Shown here: one piece after another, positions 35,001 to 41,289 of the stretch
How the letters are laid out: every line of letters begins with the position of its first letter
How positions within the stretch are numbered: position 1 is the first letter of the stretch
Assembly (NCBI GenBank): GCA_035578175.1
Contig: JAQMRL010000006.1
Location: 22,169,506 to 22,233,505 of the forward strand
Reading direction: 5' to 3'
DNA length: 64,000 bases
Source of the DNA: Catonia carolina
Taxonomy: Eukaryota; Arthropoda; Insecta; Hemiptera; Achilidae
Translations under genes and position numbers: made by a program
Notes under the pieces: generated by a model
The model's input: only the letters and a program-made list of their open reading frames with translations
Database searches by the model: none
What the model was told of the DNA's origin: nothing

Positions 35001-37683
35001 GCATTATACAAAAAAGGGTTTAAAATTAAAGTTGTAGAATTTTAAATTCCCTACAACTTTTATTATATACTTTTTTGTGCTAAAATGCATATTTAAGCTG
35101 CAATCTTAACAGCCTCTCCAAGAATTTCAGCAGACATGACGCCCACCCTATCTTGTAGCACATAAAAAATATAGTAAATGAGGCGAGTTTTAAAAATATT
35201 GTAGGACCCATTTTTGAGAAAATCACAAAAAAGTGAAAAATAGCACGAATAAACTACTACTTCCAGTTGACCAATTTTGATGAAAATGTTCGTGTCAGGT
35301 CCGGTAGTGGTGAGTAACTTAAGTTTCAAGCTTCAAGTAGTTCCGTTCTTGAGATATTCTGTTCACACACACACCAATCGCTAAAAACATGTTTTTTGGG
35401 TTCAGGGGGTCTGAAAACGTGTAGATCCGATGAAAACTCGATTTTGAAAATACATTTTTTTTTTTTTTGCGCCCTGGAGACTCCAGGAGGAGTATAGGAC
35501 ATGTCGTCAGATATAACACCTGAAATACATATAAGAATCACACAATGTATCACTACTATCAAGAAAGAAATTCTTGTACGCTATAAAAAGTTTCACTGAT
35601 CAAGTAATTTTTCTGATTTTTTTTAAAGGACTTCAAATCCTCACAACACTTTAAAGATTGGGGTAATTTATTCATGAATTTTCTCCCTGCATAAGTAGGT
35701 TTTTGTTCAAACAATTTTGTGGAGTGATTAGCCACATAATAATTATTCCTGTTTCTCGTGTTATGATTGTGAACATTGAAATTCTGCATAAAATTATTTT
35801 GCCTAACATACATAATCACCTCAAAAATGTAGAGACAGGGAACTGTAAGCAATTTAAGCTCCTTAAATAGTGGCCTGCATGAGGTTAGCTGGTTAGCTCA
35901 CACCATACACCTAATAGCTTTCTTTTGAATTTTAAAAACCCTATTCATATTACCCATGCTAGAATTACCCCATACTAAAATACCATAACGGATATGAGAC
36001 AGAATGAGGCCATGATAAGCTGCCATTAGTAATTTTTTATCATTTAATCTGGCGATTTGTTTTAGTGCAAATACCCCAGATGATATTTTACTACAAACTT
36101 GATTGATATAGAAGTCCCAAGACAAAGTATGTACATGTAAACAATACTTTCCTTTCTACATATTCATATAGGCAAGAGAAAGTAAAAATTAATGAGCGAC
36201 AAAAAGTTGACAATTAGGCTTATTAACATAAAATTGAACACTACTCACTAAAAATATGTCTGAAAGACGAAAAGCAAAAACATGTCATACTGTACCAGAG
36301 TAAAATATCTTCAGTAGGAATAGGCCACTCTTTATCACTGTCATTAATTAATTTAACGAATGCATTTAAATAACTAATCTGATGGCTTTCAGATATACCA
36401 TGCTTCTTGGACACATTTACCAGTATCTCTCTTATATTCTCTCCAATACCTGTAAAAAAAAGAATCAATTAAGGCCTAGTGATAATACAAAAATACTACA
36501 AATAACTTCATCCATGTTCATTTATACATATATGTAAGCTTTAGTATATCCCACAGAACTATTCAGCAAATATACACAGACTTCAGGTTGAAAGTCAGTA
36601 AAAAGGATGCATAATTATGTTTCACTCTACCAACGCCTTCAGTCAAAACAACCGGGGACAGACCGGATGTTTTGTAATAGGCCTACTGTATGAATTCTTT
36701 CTACTGGTACTGTTGTATGTTATATTTAATATGTTTCAATTAGTATACATCAAGTTTCATTTGAGAAGCAAAGAACATTTTTGGTACCACATTTTTTGAA
36801 ACTGGAATGAATGGTGCTAAGTTCAATCACATTTTTAATAAATTAATGTTTTGACATGCTGCACCGTTTCATGGGATAGAGTATAGGCTACCTACCTTTT
36901 TATACTAAAATATGATTGGTTAAAAGACTTCTGATTTTACAGACTGCAAACACAGCCAAAAATCACTATGATATACTTATTGATGTAGACAATTTTGATG
37001 TACACAATCAATGTAGGCATCAAATTTACCTGATGCTTTAACAATAAAATTACATGAAAAGCCATGCTTCCAATATCTCCCATTTACTTAAAAGATAGTA
37101 TGCTTTATTTGAAACAAAACATTAATAGACAATATGATAGAGAAAAACATCAGTGTAAGAAAAGAATAACAGTCAACTTATTATTGGAAAAGGAGCAATC
37201 ATTCATAATGCACATGAATTTTTAGGTTCAAAAGACTGCCAAAGAAATTTACATTAATATTTTCGGTATATTTTCTATCATAAAAATTTGTTTATTCTTA
37301 GATCTGGTCAACATATATACATTTTTTTCATAAAATTTAAGTCTACTAATAACATATAATATTGCGGTAACTTTAGTACGCTGCTCTGAAAACTGTTTTC
37401 AACAGGTTAATTAATTTGTAAATCGTTAAAAAACACTTACCTTTACTCAAATCTAATTTCACGCTTTTTTCAGTACCGCTTGAACCTGAAATCAAAATAA
37501 AACATTACAAAGTAATAACCATGAACGTAACTAAAACAAAATAATGTTAGGTTATACTCTCACGCTACAGTCACATTCATTTTTGTTTTGTCAGAGAAAC
37601 AGTGATTACAACTAATGTGTACCTCGAGTTCCACGAGTCGAAAGTATATTTCGGACCATCCAACTTGAAACACCCATTACCAT
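6334..37683 (-). CDS. rictor: rictor (mTORC2 subunit), exons 1-16 of a longer gene; 3' part outside window
   Basis: Rictor is the defining scaffold of TOR complex 2, which phosphorylates AGC kinases such as Akt. Sixteen exons join into one open frame of 964 codons with all phases matching (lengths 61, 45, 154, 132, 191, 220, 160, 179, 131, 412, 412, 102, 183, 209, 90, 211). The translation runs collinear with vertebrate Rictor: the N-terminal REIL block (about residue 40), the ERTQALR block (about 140), APYTD (about 257), SDGFVAAE (about 360), the SVRATILLGELL block (about 415-428) and the L-DEAC block (about 960). These correspond to RICTOR_N, RICTOR_M and the start of RasGEF_N_2, all helical repeats. 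Human Rictor is about 1,700 residues, so RICTOR_V and the C-terminal phospho region are missing and should lie left of the window. Residues about 455-650 contain an insertion relative to vertebrates. No stop or frameshift is seen, so the gene looks intact. Identification is from remembered family sequence, not a search. Confidence 0.95.
6880..7632 (+). pseudogene. mariner remnant in rictor intron 15
   Basis: Broken plus-strand frames give STTKTDSTVEKVQQHL, then EDFDMRKVCAKMIP, then the C-terminal piece KHHVG-like/VKRVKDASMTAYL, a collinear but heavily damaged mariner transposase. The 3' terminus is near TACCGGAATTTTTTGGGACA. The middle catalytic part is deleted. 6545-6880 is otherwise unremarkable AT-rich intron. 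Confidence 0.7.
7677..7766 (-). CDS. rictor: rictor exon 15
   Basis: Residues 864-894. A 90 nt exon, split at both ends in phase 2. YVKIIVSVLDYS corresponds to LLKLTVSSLDYS of vertebrates. Acceptor TTTCAG, donor AAG|GTAAGC. Confidence 0.94.
8341..9095 (-). pseudogene. mariner remnant in rictor intron 14
   Basis: The minus strand encodes QLSAGKVMLILFWYSNGII and TSYSDMLKNHRYAVIRSKRR, the block just before the second catalytic Asp of mariner transposases. A downstream terminus GAGTGTATTGAGAAGTAATT is at about 8343. The C-terminal catalytic region is lost. The rest of intron 14 (7767-8340) shows nothing. Confidence 0.7.
9128..9336 (-). CDS. rictor: rictor exon 14
   Basis: Residues 795-864. LNTLCGDYFFHLGHMT corresponds to LTTLSQHYFLFIGTLS of vertebrates. 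Acceptor TTTCAG, donor CA|GTAAGT. Confidence 0.94.
9381..9590. repeat. Two-copy 103-bp tandem duplication
   Basis: ATGGAGAAATTTGTTCTAC begins at about 9384 and again at about 9487; the copies differ at a handful of positions. Lies in rictor intron 13. Confidence 0.85.
9653..10050 (+). mobile_element. SINE-like family B copy in rictor intron 13
   Basis: About 390 bp from GTCCATAACAAGCAGGTGG to a tail of (ACA)n. Matches the other family B copies along its length, with local differences. It ends about 13 bases from the donor of rictor exon 13 on the other strand. Confidence 0.8.
10066..10248 (-). CDS. rictor: rictor exon 13
   Basis: Residues 734-794. FLRKLVHFFLPKS matches the FVRRLLYFYKPSS block. 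Donor GAT|GTAAGT. The tail of a SINE-like insertion lies only about 13 bases inside the intron from this donor. Confidence 0.94.
10371..10472 (-). CDS. rictor: rictor exon 12
   Basis: Residues 700-733. A short phase-0 exon ending WNWDTIRATLK, matching WNWNLIGTILK of vertebrates. Donor AAG|GTATTT. Confidence 0.94.
10545..11048. pseudogene. mariner remnant with internal inversion
   Basis: The left half codes on the minus strand (MWKDKSWVLHQDNAPAHSAL, then RFLAKYSILVLEHPPY). The right half codes on the plus strand (LEHPPYSQDLAPCDFYLFPK, then EDDFQHCFQQ). About 50 bp (GCCAAGTACAGCATCT and following) is present in both orientations at 10563-10612 and 10725-10774. The element's 3' terminus, GTCTCGTTATTTAATAGCCA, is intact at about 11048. 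Lies in rictor intron 11. Confidence 0.82.
11527..11938 (-). CDS. rictor: rictor exon 11
   Basis: Residues 562-699. The first half (with acidic and Pro-rich stretches such as DYDPFVDN) continues the insertion. Homology resumes with ALTAVSALSQLHRML and LDHFIMCID, matching the vertebrate RASAALNCLKRFHEM and LDHIIQKA segments. Acceptor follows a long T tract; donor CAG|GTAATT, phase 0. Confidence 0.93.
12330..12895 (+). pseudogene. pogo/Tigger transposase tail
   Basis: The plus strand encodes VAVKSFNKCIEWAKE then KAFEQSLASKKQKE, matching the conserved C-terminal end of Tigger/jerky transposases (A...FETCLKWAEE... LREKALE). A terminus-like GTTAATCCGAACTTATCAGT is at about 12856. Upstream domains are absent. 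Lies in rictor intron 10. Confidence 0.65.
13004..13394 (+). mobile_element. SINE-like family B copy, with target-site duplication
   Basis: A 391-bp copy starting TGCCCATAACAAACAGG and ending CTAAACAAC. It is flanked by a perfect 12-bp duplication, AATATTTTTGAC, at 12992-13003 and 13395-13406, showing retroposition into rictor intron 10. Confidence 0.92.
13508..13919 (-). CDS. rictor: rictor exon 10, with Ser/Arg-rich insertion
   Basis: Residues 425-562. The first part, GELLHLIHLLLP, is conserved. From about residue 455 the sequence becomes low-complexity, rich in Ser, Arg and Pro, with no counterpart at this place in vertebrate Rictor. It has RVRTLS (Ser513) and RSRTFS (Ser523), both RxRxxS sites preferred by Akt/S6K/SGK kinases and by 14-3-3 proteins. 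A non-LTR retrotransposon fragment begins about 100 bp upstream of this exon's acceptor in intron 9. Donor AAAT|GTAAGT. Confidence 0.93.
14025..15335 (+). pseudogene. 5'-truncated non-LTR retrotransposon (jockey-like RT)
   Basis: An open frame of about 285 codons (to 14880) begins inside the reverse transcriptase domain: VPQGSILGPILFLLYIN and the catalytic FADD box (LLFADDTSI), then the thumb and C-terminal region. The 3' UTR contains two tandem segments with GGGGTTCATGACAAGCCTAC (about 15056 and 15175) and ends in an A-rich run near 15335. The endonuclease domain and RT N-terminus are missing. Sits in rictor intron 9, antisense to the gene. Confidence 0.88.
15680..15810 (-). CDS. rictor: rictor exon 9
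   Basis: Residues 381-425. GLLDAIVEVI and SVRATILLG correspond to GLLEGLVEVI and SVRATILLG of vertebrates. Donor is TTGG|GTATGA; the alternative one base earlier would break the frame into exon 10. Confidence 0.95.
16105..16790 (-). pseudogene. mariner remnant in rictor intron 8
   Basis: The minus strand encodes MIMRRLIRRFTRPPYSPDIA and PCDFLFLKLKLKF with the DYQGCFQSWEQR C-terminus of mariner transposases. The 3' terminus TGGCAATTAAGTTCCATGAA is at about 16120-16139. The N-terminal part is decayed and the 5' terminus absent. Confidence 0.78.
17025..17203 (-). CDS. rictor: rictor exon 8
   Basis: Residues 322-381. AVLDLLYDLL followed by VDPSRYQESF and LSDGFVAAEGK, one of the most conserved Rictor segments. 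Acceptor TTTTAG, donor AAG|GTAATG. Confidence 0.96.
17280..17810 (-). pseudogene. Non-LTR RT C-terminal fragment
   Basis: Minus-strand frames read LAKFSAVCGSI, FITYGSETWVS and RIQAAEMKFFQGVKG, the post-RT region common in insect non-LTR elements (YGSETW... AAEMKFLR). No catalytic RT motif is present. Confidence 0.7.
18429..18468. repeat. (ATT)n microsatellite
   Basis: About thirteen ATT units in rictor intron 7. Confidence 0.95.
18520..19095 (-). pseudogene. Non-LTR RT C-terminal fragment
   Basis: The minus strand encodes KIRHYNTVVKPAALYASETI, EEVIKKEERKIIRKILGP-like and RRAKFYGHIHRL, the same post-RT block as other fragments in this window but from another subfamily. It ends about 55 bp before rictor exon 7's donor. 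Confidence 0.75.
19150..19309 (-). CDS. rictor: rictor exon 7
   Basis: Residues 268-321. LRSWPGVLHFC matches the FRSWAGIINLC block of vertebrates and the exon ends in EIR, as in vertebrate MEIRRGLLEVLYD. Acceptor TTTCAG, donor AGA|GTAAGT in phase 0. Confidence 0.95.
19911..20032. repeat. (GT)n with (GC)n core
   Basis: Alternating purine-pyrimidine tract, GT runs flanking a GCGCGC core and a GAGA stretch. Such sequence can adopt Z-DNA in vitro. Lies in rictor intron 6; 19310-19910 is otherwise unremarkable. Confidence 0.95.
20167..20560 (+). pseudogene. DDE-endonuclease transposon, N-terminal fragment
   Basis: An open frame of 124 codons: an HTH-like stretch (VSAATGVSKRSIARIKQE) then SVIRQKINNFYTDEG, the hallmark of the N-terminal half of an insect DDE superfamily endonuclease family. 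It stops where the catalytic domain should start. A short duplicated TATTAATAATCAATTA follows. The start ATG and full N-terminus look intact. Confidence 0.7.
20814..21318. mobile_element. TIR element (about 505 bp, MITE-like)
   Basis: Imperfect terminal inverted repeats of about 90 bp beginning TATAGTATGCGGCCTACC on the left and ending in its complement on the right. Both arms include GATGTGGTAGCACTGT and AGCACTTTTCG. No coding capacity. Confidence 0.8.
21515..21655. repeat. 28-bp tandem repeat, about five copies
   Basis: Unit GTTAGGTATAATATTGTATA plus eight bases, nearly identical copies, next to the start of a family A element. Confidence 0.9.
21670..22440 (+). mobile_element. TIR family A, 3'-truncated copy
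   Basis: Starts ACTTTCTCTTGCC, passes through the shared block AAAATCGGTCGACCGGAAGT and ends near 22440 without the other terminus. A short frame at 21598-21966 runs through it but is not shared with other copies as coding. Confidence 0.75.
23270..26615. repeat. Satellite array, 82-bp monomer with 820-bp higher-order repeat
   Basis: About 41 head-to-tail monomers, each marked by GAGGCGGATGAATTAGCATG followed by a T run, TATTTAAAGATATTTCAGTA and a CATTGAAAA-type segment. From about 23490 to 25995 the monomers are organised as a ten-monomer unit repeated three times with an exact 820-bp period (for example ATTATTATAAGTCATTGAAT at 23531, 24351 and 25171) and only a few differences. Monomers at both edges are more diverged and lack the higher order. 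The array lies wholly inside rictor intron 6. No stable coding frame. Confidence 0.95.
26830..27257 (+). pseudogene. Tc1/mariner-superfamily transposase fragment
   Basis: Broken plus-strand frames: RPRTGRPRTV, then LVQKILKTNKFHSYKLHLVQ and VFSDEATFILNGDVNV. The last holds the first catalytic Asp region (SDEATF) of insect transposases with a DUF4817-type HTH. The catalytic C-terminus is missing. Confidence 0.7.
27258..28410. other. Intronic sequence with nothing recognised
   Basis: Locally less AT-rich than its surroundings (27300-28020) and probably old transposon DNA, but no motif could be assigned. The remainder, up to the exon 6 donor, is ordinary intron. 22440-23270, before the satellite, likewise shows nothing. 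Confidence 0.5.
28411..28630 (-). CDS. rictor: rictor exon 6
   Basis: Residues 195-268. Holds NPEVFIASGG and ends after APYTD, the conserved end of one RICTOR_N repeat. Donor CCC|GTAAGT opens the 9.1 kb intron that contains the satellite array. Confidence 0.95.
29150..29485 (+). pseudogene. Non-LTR RT C-terminal fragment
   Basis: Plus-strand frames read VITLRDRIKNTEIKAELNVE and, with frameshifts, MLWPCEENGG...RMEGTRSRGRPRKR-like, the RVTLRDRK...GRPRK region that ends many insect non-LTR ORF2 proteins. Heavily decayed; lies in rictor intron 5. The 28631-29150 part of the intron holds only a TTAA-started stretch without a partner. Confidence 0.65.
29517..29612 (+). mobile_element. SINE-like family B, 3' fragment
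   Basis: Retains CTCTAGAGGTTCAAAGCAGC and the preceding TTTTACTTAGTAAAAC characteristic of family B. The 5' three quarters are missing. 29613-29994 shows nothing. Confidence 0.8.
29995..30185 (-). CDS. rictor: rictor exon 5
   Basis: Residues 131-195. CERTQALRVVRRLLLF and RDRLLRATIG are near-identical to conserved vertebrate blocks (ERTQALRLVRK, RDRMVRA). Donor GTATGT, acceptor CCACAG. Confidence 0.96.
30617..31156 (+). mobile_element. LTR-like segment with a TATA/Inr promoter
   Basis: TATAAATA at 30753 is followed 25 bases later by an initiator TCAGT (30776-30780), then a GT-rich leader. The segment can be bounded by TGTATGATAAGG and TTACTTCACA, that is TG...CA. It resembles a retrotransposon LTR, but no second copy, target duplication or coding region is visible. 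Could also be an intronic promoter of another kind. Confidence 0.3.
31300..31431 (-). CDS. rictor: rictor exon 4
   Basis: Residues 87-131: LRPALVNES then VRAAALRVVKYLI, a helical repeat of RICTOR_N. Acceptor TTTTAG, donor GTTAGT. Intron 3 upstream is 4.9 kb and is filled by transposons. Confidence 0.95.
31592..32520 (-). mobile_element. Tc1/mariner-type element, internally deleted, both termini present
   Basis: Perfect terminal inverted repeats, CGGGTGATTCAAAAAGAGCG on the left and its complement ending GAATCACCCG on the right. The minus strand encodes the HTH region (RTEQNVALVRDSVAVSPAKS, SIRRRSQQLGL) and then the C-terminal end (DHQWPPRSCDLTPCGFHLWG) in another frame. The block with the first two catalytic acids is deleted. 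Lies in rictor intron 3. Confidence 0.88.
32659..33503. mobile_element. TTAA-flanked TIR element (piggyBac-like MITE)
   Basis: Begins TTAACCCATTG and ends CAATGGGTTAA, with TTAA at both borders. No coding capacity in 845 bp. The TTAA target and CCC start are those of piggyBac-type elements. Confidence 0.75.
33592..33735 (-). mobile_element. SINE-like family B fragment
   Basis: Minus-oriented partial copy with ATCAGCCGAAAAGCTGG and TTGAACCTCTAGAGG. Diverged and truncated. 33736-34119 holds nothing recognised. Confidence 0.8.
34122..34285 (+). mobile_element. tRNA-headed SINE
   Basis: The head has A-box-like TGGTGTAGTGGTTACC and B box GGTTCGATTCC, and the body ends GTCAGACGTAAAACAAAAC. It shares the GTCAGACGTTAAAC-type 3' end with the copies at 40362 and 47345. 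The acceptor stem does not pair, so it is not a functional tRNA. Confidence 0.75.
34610..36195 (-). mobile_element. TIR family A copy, interrupted by a non-LTR element
   Basis: The left part (34610-35458) starts CTGATGTGAAACACTCAC and contains CCAATTTTGATGAAAATGTT. The right part (36129-36195) ends ATAGGCAAGAGAAAGTAAAA. Together they reconstitute the order seen at 61330-62330, with the non-LTR copy 35459-36128 as a later insertion. Confidence 0.85.
35459..36128 (-). pseudogene. 5'-truncated non-LTR retrotransposon, same family as 14025-15335
   Basis: Minus-strand frames SSGVFALKQIARLNDKKLL and LTVPCLYIFEVIMYV are near-identical to the element in intron 9. The 3' end is a poly(T) run on the plus strand (35459-35468), that is, the poly(A) tail. 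A single frame break separates the two coding pieces. Confidence 0.9.
36296..36449 (-). CDS. rictor: rictor exon 3
   Basis: Residues 36-87. Contains ENIREILVNVSKKHG, close to the vertebrate NLREILQNV block, and ends EDILL plus a split Cys codon. The donor is the less usual TG|GTACAG; using it restores ILLC-LRPALVNE across the junction, as in vertebrates (IIC-LRLALLNE). A competing GT five bases downstream would break the frame. Acceptor follows a T-rich tract. Confidence 0.93.
36450..37440. other. rictor intron 2, nothing recognised
   Basis: AT-rich, without matches to the repeat families named here. Short open frames are not conserved-looking. Confidence 0.6.
37441..37485 (-). CDS. rictor: rictor exon 2 (45 nt)
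   Basis: A very short exon encoding a stretch ending KSVKLDLSKG, matching the VPLDLT stretch of the vertebrate protein. Acceptor TTTCAG and donor GTAAGT are strong. It is separated from exon 1 by an intron of only 137 bp, which holds no repeat. Confidence 0.85.
37623..37683 (-). CDS. rictor: rictor exon 1 (start codon)
   Basis: Residues 1-20 plus one base. ATG at 37683 is followed two codons later by a second in-frame ATG (37677), either of which could start translation. The exon ends in ILSTRGTR, resembling the basic RG-rich N-terminus of vertebrate Rictor. Donor is GTACAC after 37623. No TATA box is visible upstream, so the transcription start is unknown and an upstream non-coding exon is possible. 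Confidence 0.75.
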
Positions 37684-38080
37684 TATATTTCTTTGCGGTT
37701 AAATATGAAAAGCATTCTGTTTTCAAGACTTCTCTTAAAACATAGACTTTGTTTTGTTTAATTTGCGTTTGATCACAATCAGCTGAGCGTGTTTATTTAG
37801 ACCATACTTACAAAAATATCTAATAGGAGCGCCACTCGACATTATTAACTGTGGAGCGAAAATTCAAAAATTTCGTAAGGCGGTAACTATCATAGATCTA
37901 TATCATAGATAATTATATTATAAAATATTTGATGAATATCTCTGTGATAGAAAAATATGATGAAACAATAAATAGCCCTATTACAGTACATAATACAAAA
38001 TTATTTCATCACATTTTTTTTGTACAAAATGGATGAACAACGGTGTTTTGCTTTTGGTTAAAGTTCTATAATTATTACAA
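37684..38080. other. rictor 5' flank
   Basis: No TATA box, initiator or CpG-rich block can be named with confidence. The 5' UTR and promoter of rictor presumably lie here. Confidence 0.4.
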
Positions 38081-38089
38081 TATGTTTAC

Positions 38090-38275
38090 GTCTAAAAAAA
38101 GCAGCGTATATAATAACAAAAACATTGGTAGGTCATGGGTAGCAAGACGCAAGAATTTTGGAATTCGCAATCCTTTATTGAGAGAACTAAAAATTGAAGA
38201 TCTAAAACATTACCAGAAATATTTAAGAATGGATGACAAGAGTTTTTGTTTCTTGATAAATTTACGTTTTTTAAA
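38090..38275 (+). pseudogene. PIF/Harbinger transposase N-terminal fragment
   Basis: SWVARRKNFG, then NPLLRELKIEDLKHYQKYLR and MDDKSFCFLI, matching the conserved start of Harbinger nucleases (W..P...R...G....L..EL...D...Y..YLRM....F..LL). It stops before the catalytic region. Confidence 0.65.
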
Positions 38276-38569
38276 TAATTCTTACATTCTGTAGCTGTAC
38301 AGTTGTTGTTTTTAGCGCGTTTAGTTATTTATCTTAAAATTAATGTTTATTTTTGGAGTGTTTCAGTGAATGCTATAAGTATGTGTGATTGATTTACCCA
38401 TACCAAATCAGTGATATTTTACATTTTGAAGACGAAGGTATTGTTCAAAAGTGTAATACAAACTTTGAAATGACAGTTTTTAAGTGACTAATCGGAAGAA
38501 AAGCTGTCCAGTACACAGTGAAGCAAGGACTTAAATTAACAAAATAATTAAAAAGTGTGCATTTAAAAA

Positions 38570-39385
38570 CTCCCTAAATTACCCACTAAAACAGGCTACA
38601 AAATGAGCTGCCGAATATTGCGAAAGGTCGGAAGGCCTAATACTGAAAATACAAAAAGAAGCAAACACAACTAAGGAACAGGGATCAGAAGGAAGACCCT
38701 CTACTCCAGGAAAGAAAACAAAAACTAGAGTTGGTGGCAGGAAAAGTTTGTGGATGATTTCGACAAATATGTAATACTGTGCAAGAATTATACATTGGGT
38801 AGTCAGTTGTTCCAACTACTAAAAAACTCCTTCCAATAATAAAAGACAAAATTCATTTTCCTTGGGGTGGAAAGTCATTAGTAAGAGTACTTAAAAGTAT
38901 TGGGTTCGAATGGAGGTAATGCCAAAGTAAAAGAAAACTTTTAATAGAAAACCCAAACATAGGTAACTGGTGCAACATATATCTAGTTCGGATGAGAGAT
39001 TTACATGAATCTGGAAGAAATATATTTTATTTTATATATTTATTTTATATTTTATTTTAGTCGAAAGAGATCTATAGTGTTCAATACAACTACAGTGCCG
39101 GTAGCGAATCGGAATTCCTTCATGATGCAATGGTTCTTTACAAAGCGGGAGGTAGCAGTGGTGATTATCATGAAAGATGAACCATGTAAATTTTTAAAGG
39201 TGAGTCAAAGAAAAATTGGTAGCTATAACCTTCCGCCGAAATCAGTGGTCAATTTGGACAATGCACCATATCATTCAGTTTTGACAGAAAAAATTTCCAC
39301 AAAATACTCAACAAAAAAAGATATGGTGGCTTTTTTAAAAAGCAAGGGTGTCAACTGTAGTGATAAGGTAAGAAAACAATAAACT
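38570..39385 (+). pseudogene. DDE superfamily endonuclease fragments
   Basis: In order: a KKT-rich linker, GGKSLVRVLKSIGFEWR, RKLLIENPNIGNWCNIYLVR, then a 125-codon frame with LPPKSVVNLDNAPYHSVLTE, the second catalytic Asp block, and KKDMVAFLKSKGVN. This is the catalytic half of the family whose N-termini are at 5340 and 20167. Several stops and an AT-rich insertion at about 39015-39060 break it. Confidence 0.75.
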
Positions 39386-39964
39386 ATTTCTTTTGGTTGA
39401 ATAACTCAAACTAAAAGATTAAAGTTGACCAGCACATATTGAGTTTTGGCCACACAGTGGTACGGCTTCCGCCATATATGTGTGATCTGAACGCAATAAT
39501 TCTTCAAATTCTTCAGCAACATTTAATTTTCAGAGACAGCTAATTGTTGCAATAATTTTAGAAGATAAAACAAAGCTGTCAAATTTAAAAAATAAACAAA
39601 TAATTAATTGTTTATAATATTTCCAATATTTTTTAACAACAAAAAATTTTTACCGCAGATGGATTTGACCCATCAACCTTTTCATCTTCATACTAGAATG
39701 TTACCTTACTCCAAACTTACAATATAACAAGATGATAAATTTAGCGTTCTAAATAGAAAACGGTTACAAAATTTATGTATTTCTGTATTTAAGCTAAAAT
39801 ACAGCTTAAAATGTATCAAAATTTATATTTTTATAAAGGTCTGAACATTTCCTAATGATTCTTGATTATAACAAGTCTTCATTTATTCGTGGGAAGAAAA
39901 TATTAACAAACTAATGAAAATCAATGATATTTTCCTATGGTTTAAATTCCGTGGGACAACCGGT

Positions 39965-40075
39965 ATATTCTTAATGTTTCCTCAGTGACTGAACATTTAA
40001 CTAAGCGCGAAAAGCTTCGTTAGTACGTATTCTAACCGGATACAACCTTTGACTCCCCGCAAAAGTAACTTACGT
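39965..40075 (-). pseudogene. Small non-LTR fragment
   Basis: Shares AGTGACTGAACATTTAACT and ACAACCTTTGACTCCC with the non-LTR fragment at 17525-17605. 39386-39964 shows nothing else. Confidence 0.6.
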
Positions 40076-40361
40076 ACGTAAACAAGAAGACAATTGATTA
40101 GTATTTTGCATAGGCTAATTTATTTATAGCACCTTACATTTTACCACCGTTAACCATAAATCTAACCATTAAAGTAGTTTACAAATTAAAATACATGTCT
40201 GTAAATATAATAAAAAAAAACAAAAGCTTTTTTCCCAGAATAAACATAAATCTACTAACATGTTATTGAAGGTTATTGTGTCGTTTACAGCCAATAAACG
40301 AAGCTCAGCGACTTTTTTCGATTTATTGACTATAGCTTAACGAACTAAAGACCGCAGATGA

Positions 40362-40544
40362 TTTTTGTTTTTTTTTTTTTTTGGTTTAACGTCTGACTGT
40401 TCTACAATTACTGCTAATGCAGACGGTGAAGGATGAAATGATTTTTTGTAACGTATGAAAATATGCCGTGCCTGAATGGGATTCGAACCCAAGACCGCAT
40501 GATGAAAGGCGAGCACGTTACCAACTACGCCAATGCGGCTGGCT
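40362..40544 (-). mobile_element. tRNA-headed SINE with 12-bp duplication
   Basis: Poly(T) start on the plus strand (poly(A) tail), then a body and a tRNA-like head with B box complement GGGATTCGAACCC. Flanked by perfect GACCGCAGATGA at 40350-40361 and 40545-40556. Confidence 0.9.
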
Positions 40545-40565
40545 GACCGCAGATGAAGGCGGAGC

Positions 40566-40978
40566 CAGGGGTGGTTCCAGGGCTGATTTTCGGGGGGGGT
40601 CTATCTTGTTTTTATGTAGCTCTTACGACATAATTTGTAATACATAGTTTTTAATTGAGTCATTTAAAGTCCTCTTTTATGCTGTATTGCTGTAACCACA
40701 ATTTTAATTCATAGAGAAATGTTCAAGGTGCTGACTGGATGCGAGTGGCTTTTGACTGCTGACACTGATTGTTATCTTAATATTATTTTAAAATACATAT
40801 TTTCTGTTTGACTCATTTTTATACTAAAATAATTATTGTTAATTGATAGGGACGAGTATTGGGAATCAGTTTTGTTAGAAATAATAGCTTATAGAAATTA
40901 ATATTAAACTAAGTTTTCCTAGTATTTCGGGGGGGGGGCGCCATGGCCCCCATGGCCCCTTCCCTGAAACCGCCCCTG
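40566..40978. mobile_element. hAT-type MITE with 8-bp duplication
   Basis: Termini CAGGGGTGGTTCCAGGG and, inverted, CCCTGAAACCGCCCCTG are typical hAT ends (CAGGGGCGG). Flanked by a perfect 8-bp duplication GGCGGAGC (40558-40565 and 40979-40986). 413 bp, non-coding, with two G-runs near the ends. Confidence 0.93.
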
Positions 40979-41289
40979 GGCGGAGCATAGTGATCTAAAA
41001 CACAGCACAGAGCCAATATTGACTTTCGTTAATCGTATCCTGCGTTGTCACGTTGTGATACCGCTGTGTATGACAGTCTTATGAAACGTCAGTTGGAGTT
41101 CGGTGAAACAGAGTGTGACTTAGCAAAGGGGCAACCTCACACCGGACCTTGGCTGTAATTGGCTAGATCTCATCTGCAGTCTTTAGTTCGTTGGCGTATA
41201 ATTCTAATTCTATGTATTGACTAATTGACACTTAACTAAGGTTGTAGAAAATGTTCGGAATAAACGTTTAAGGGTTTTTAATTTTCTAT

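Larger units (their letters stand above)
40339..41192. mobile_element. TIR element hosting a SINE and a hAT MITE
   Basis: Termini AACGAACTAAAGACCGCAGA and, inverted, TCTGCAGTCTTTAGTTCGTT (one mismatch) define an element of about 244 bp once the two nested insertions and their duplications are removed. Confidence 0.75.

Noticed and set aside
36241..36295. Extension of rictor exon 3 past the GTACAG donor
   Set aside because: The open frame continues (WYSMTC...) but diverges from Rictor; splicing at 36296 restores the conserved LLC-LRPALVNE junction in phase.
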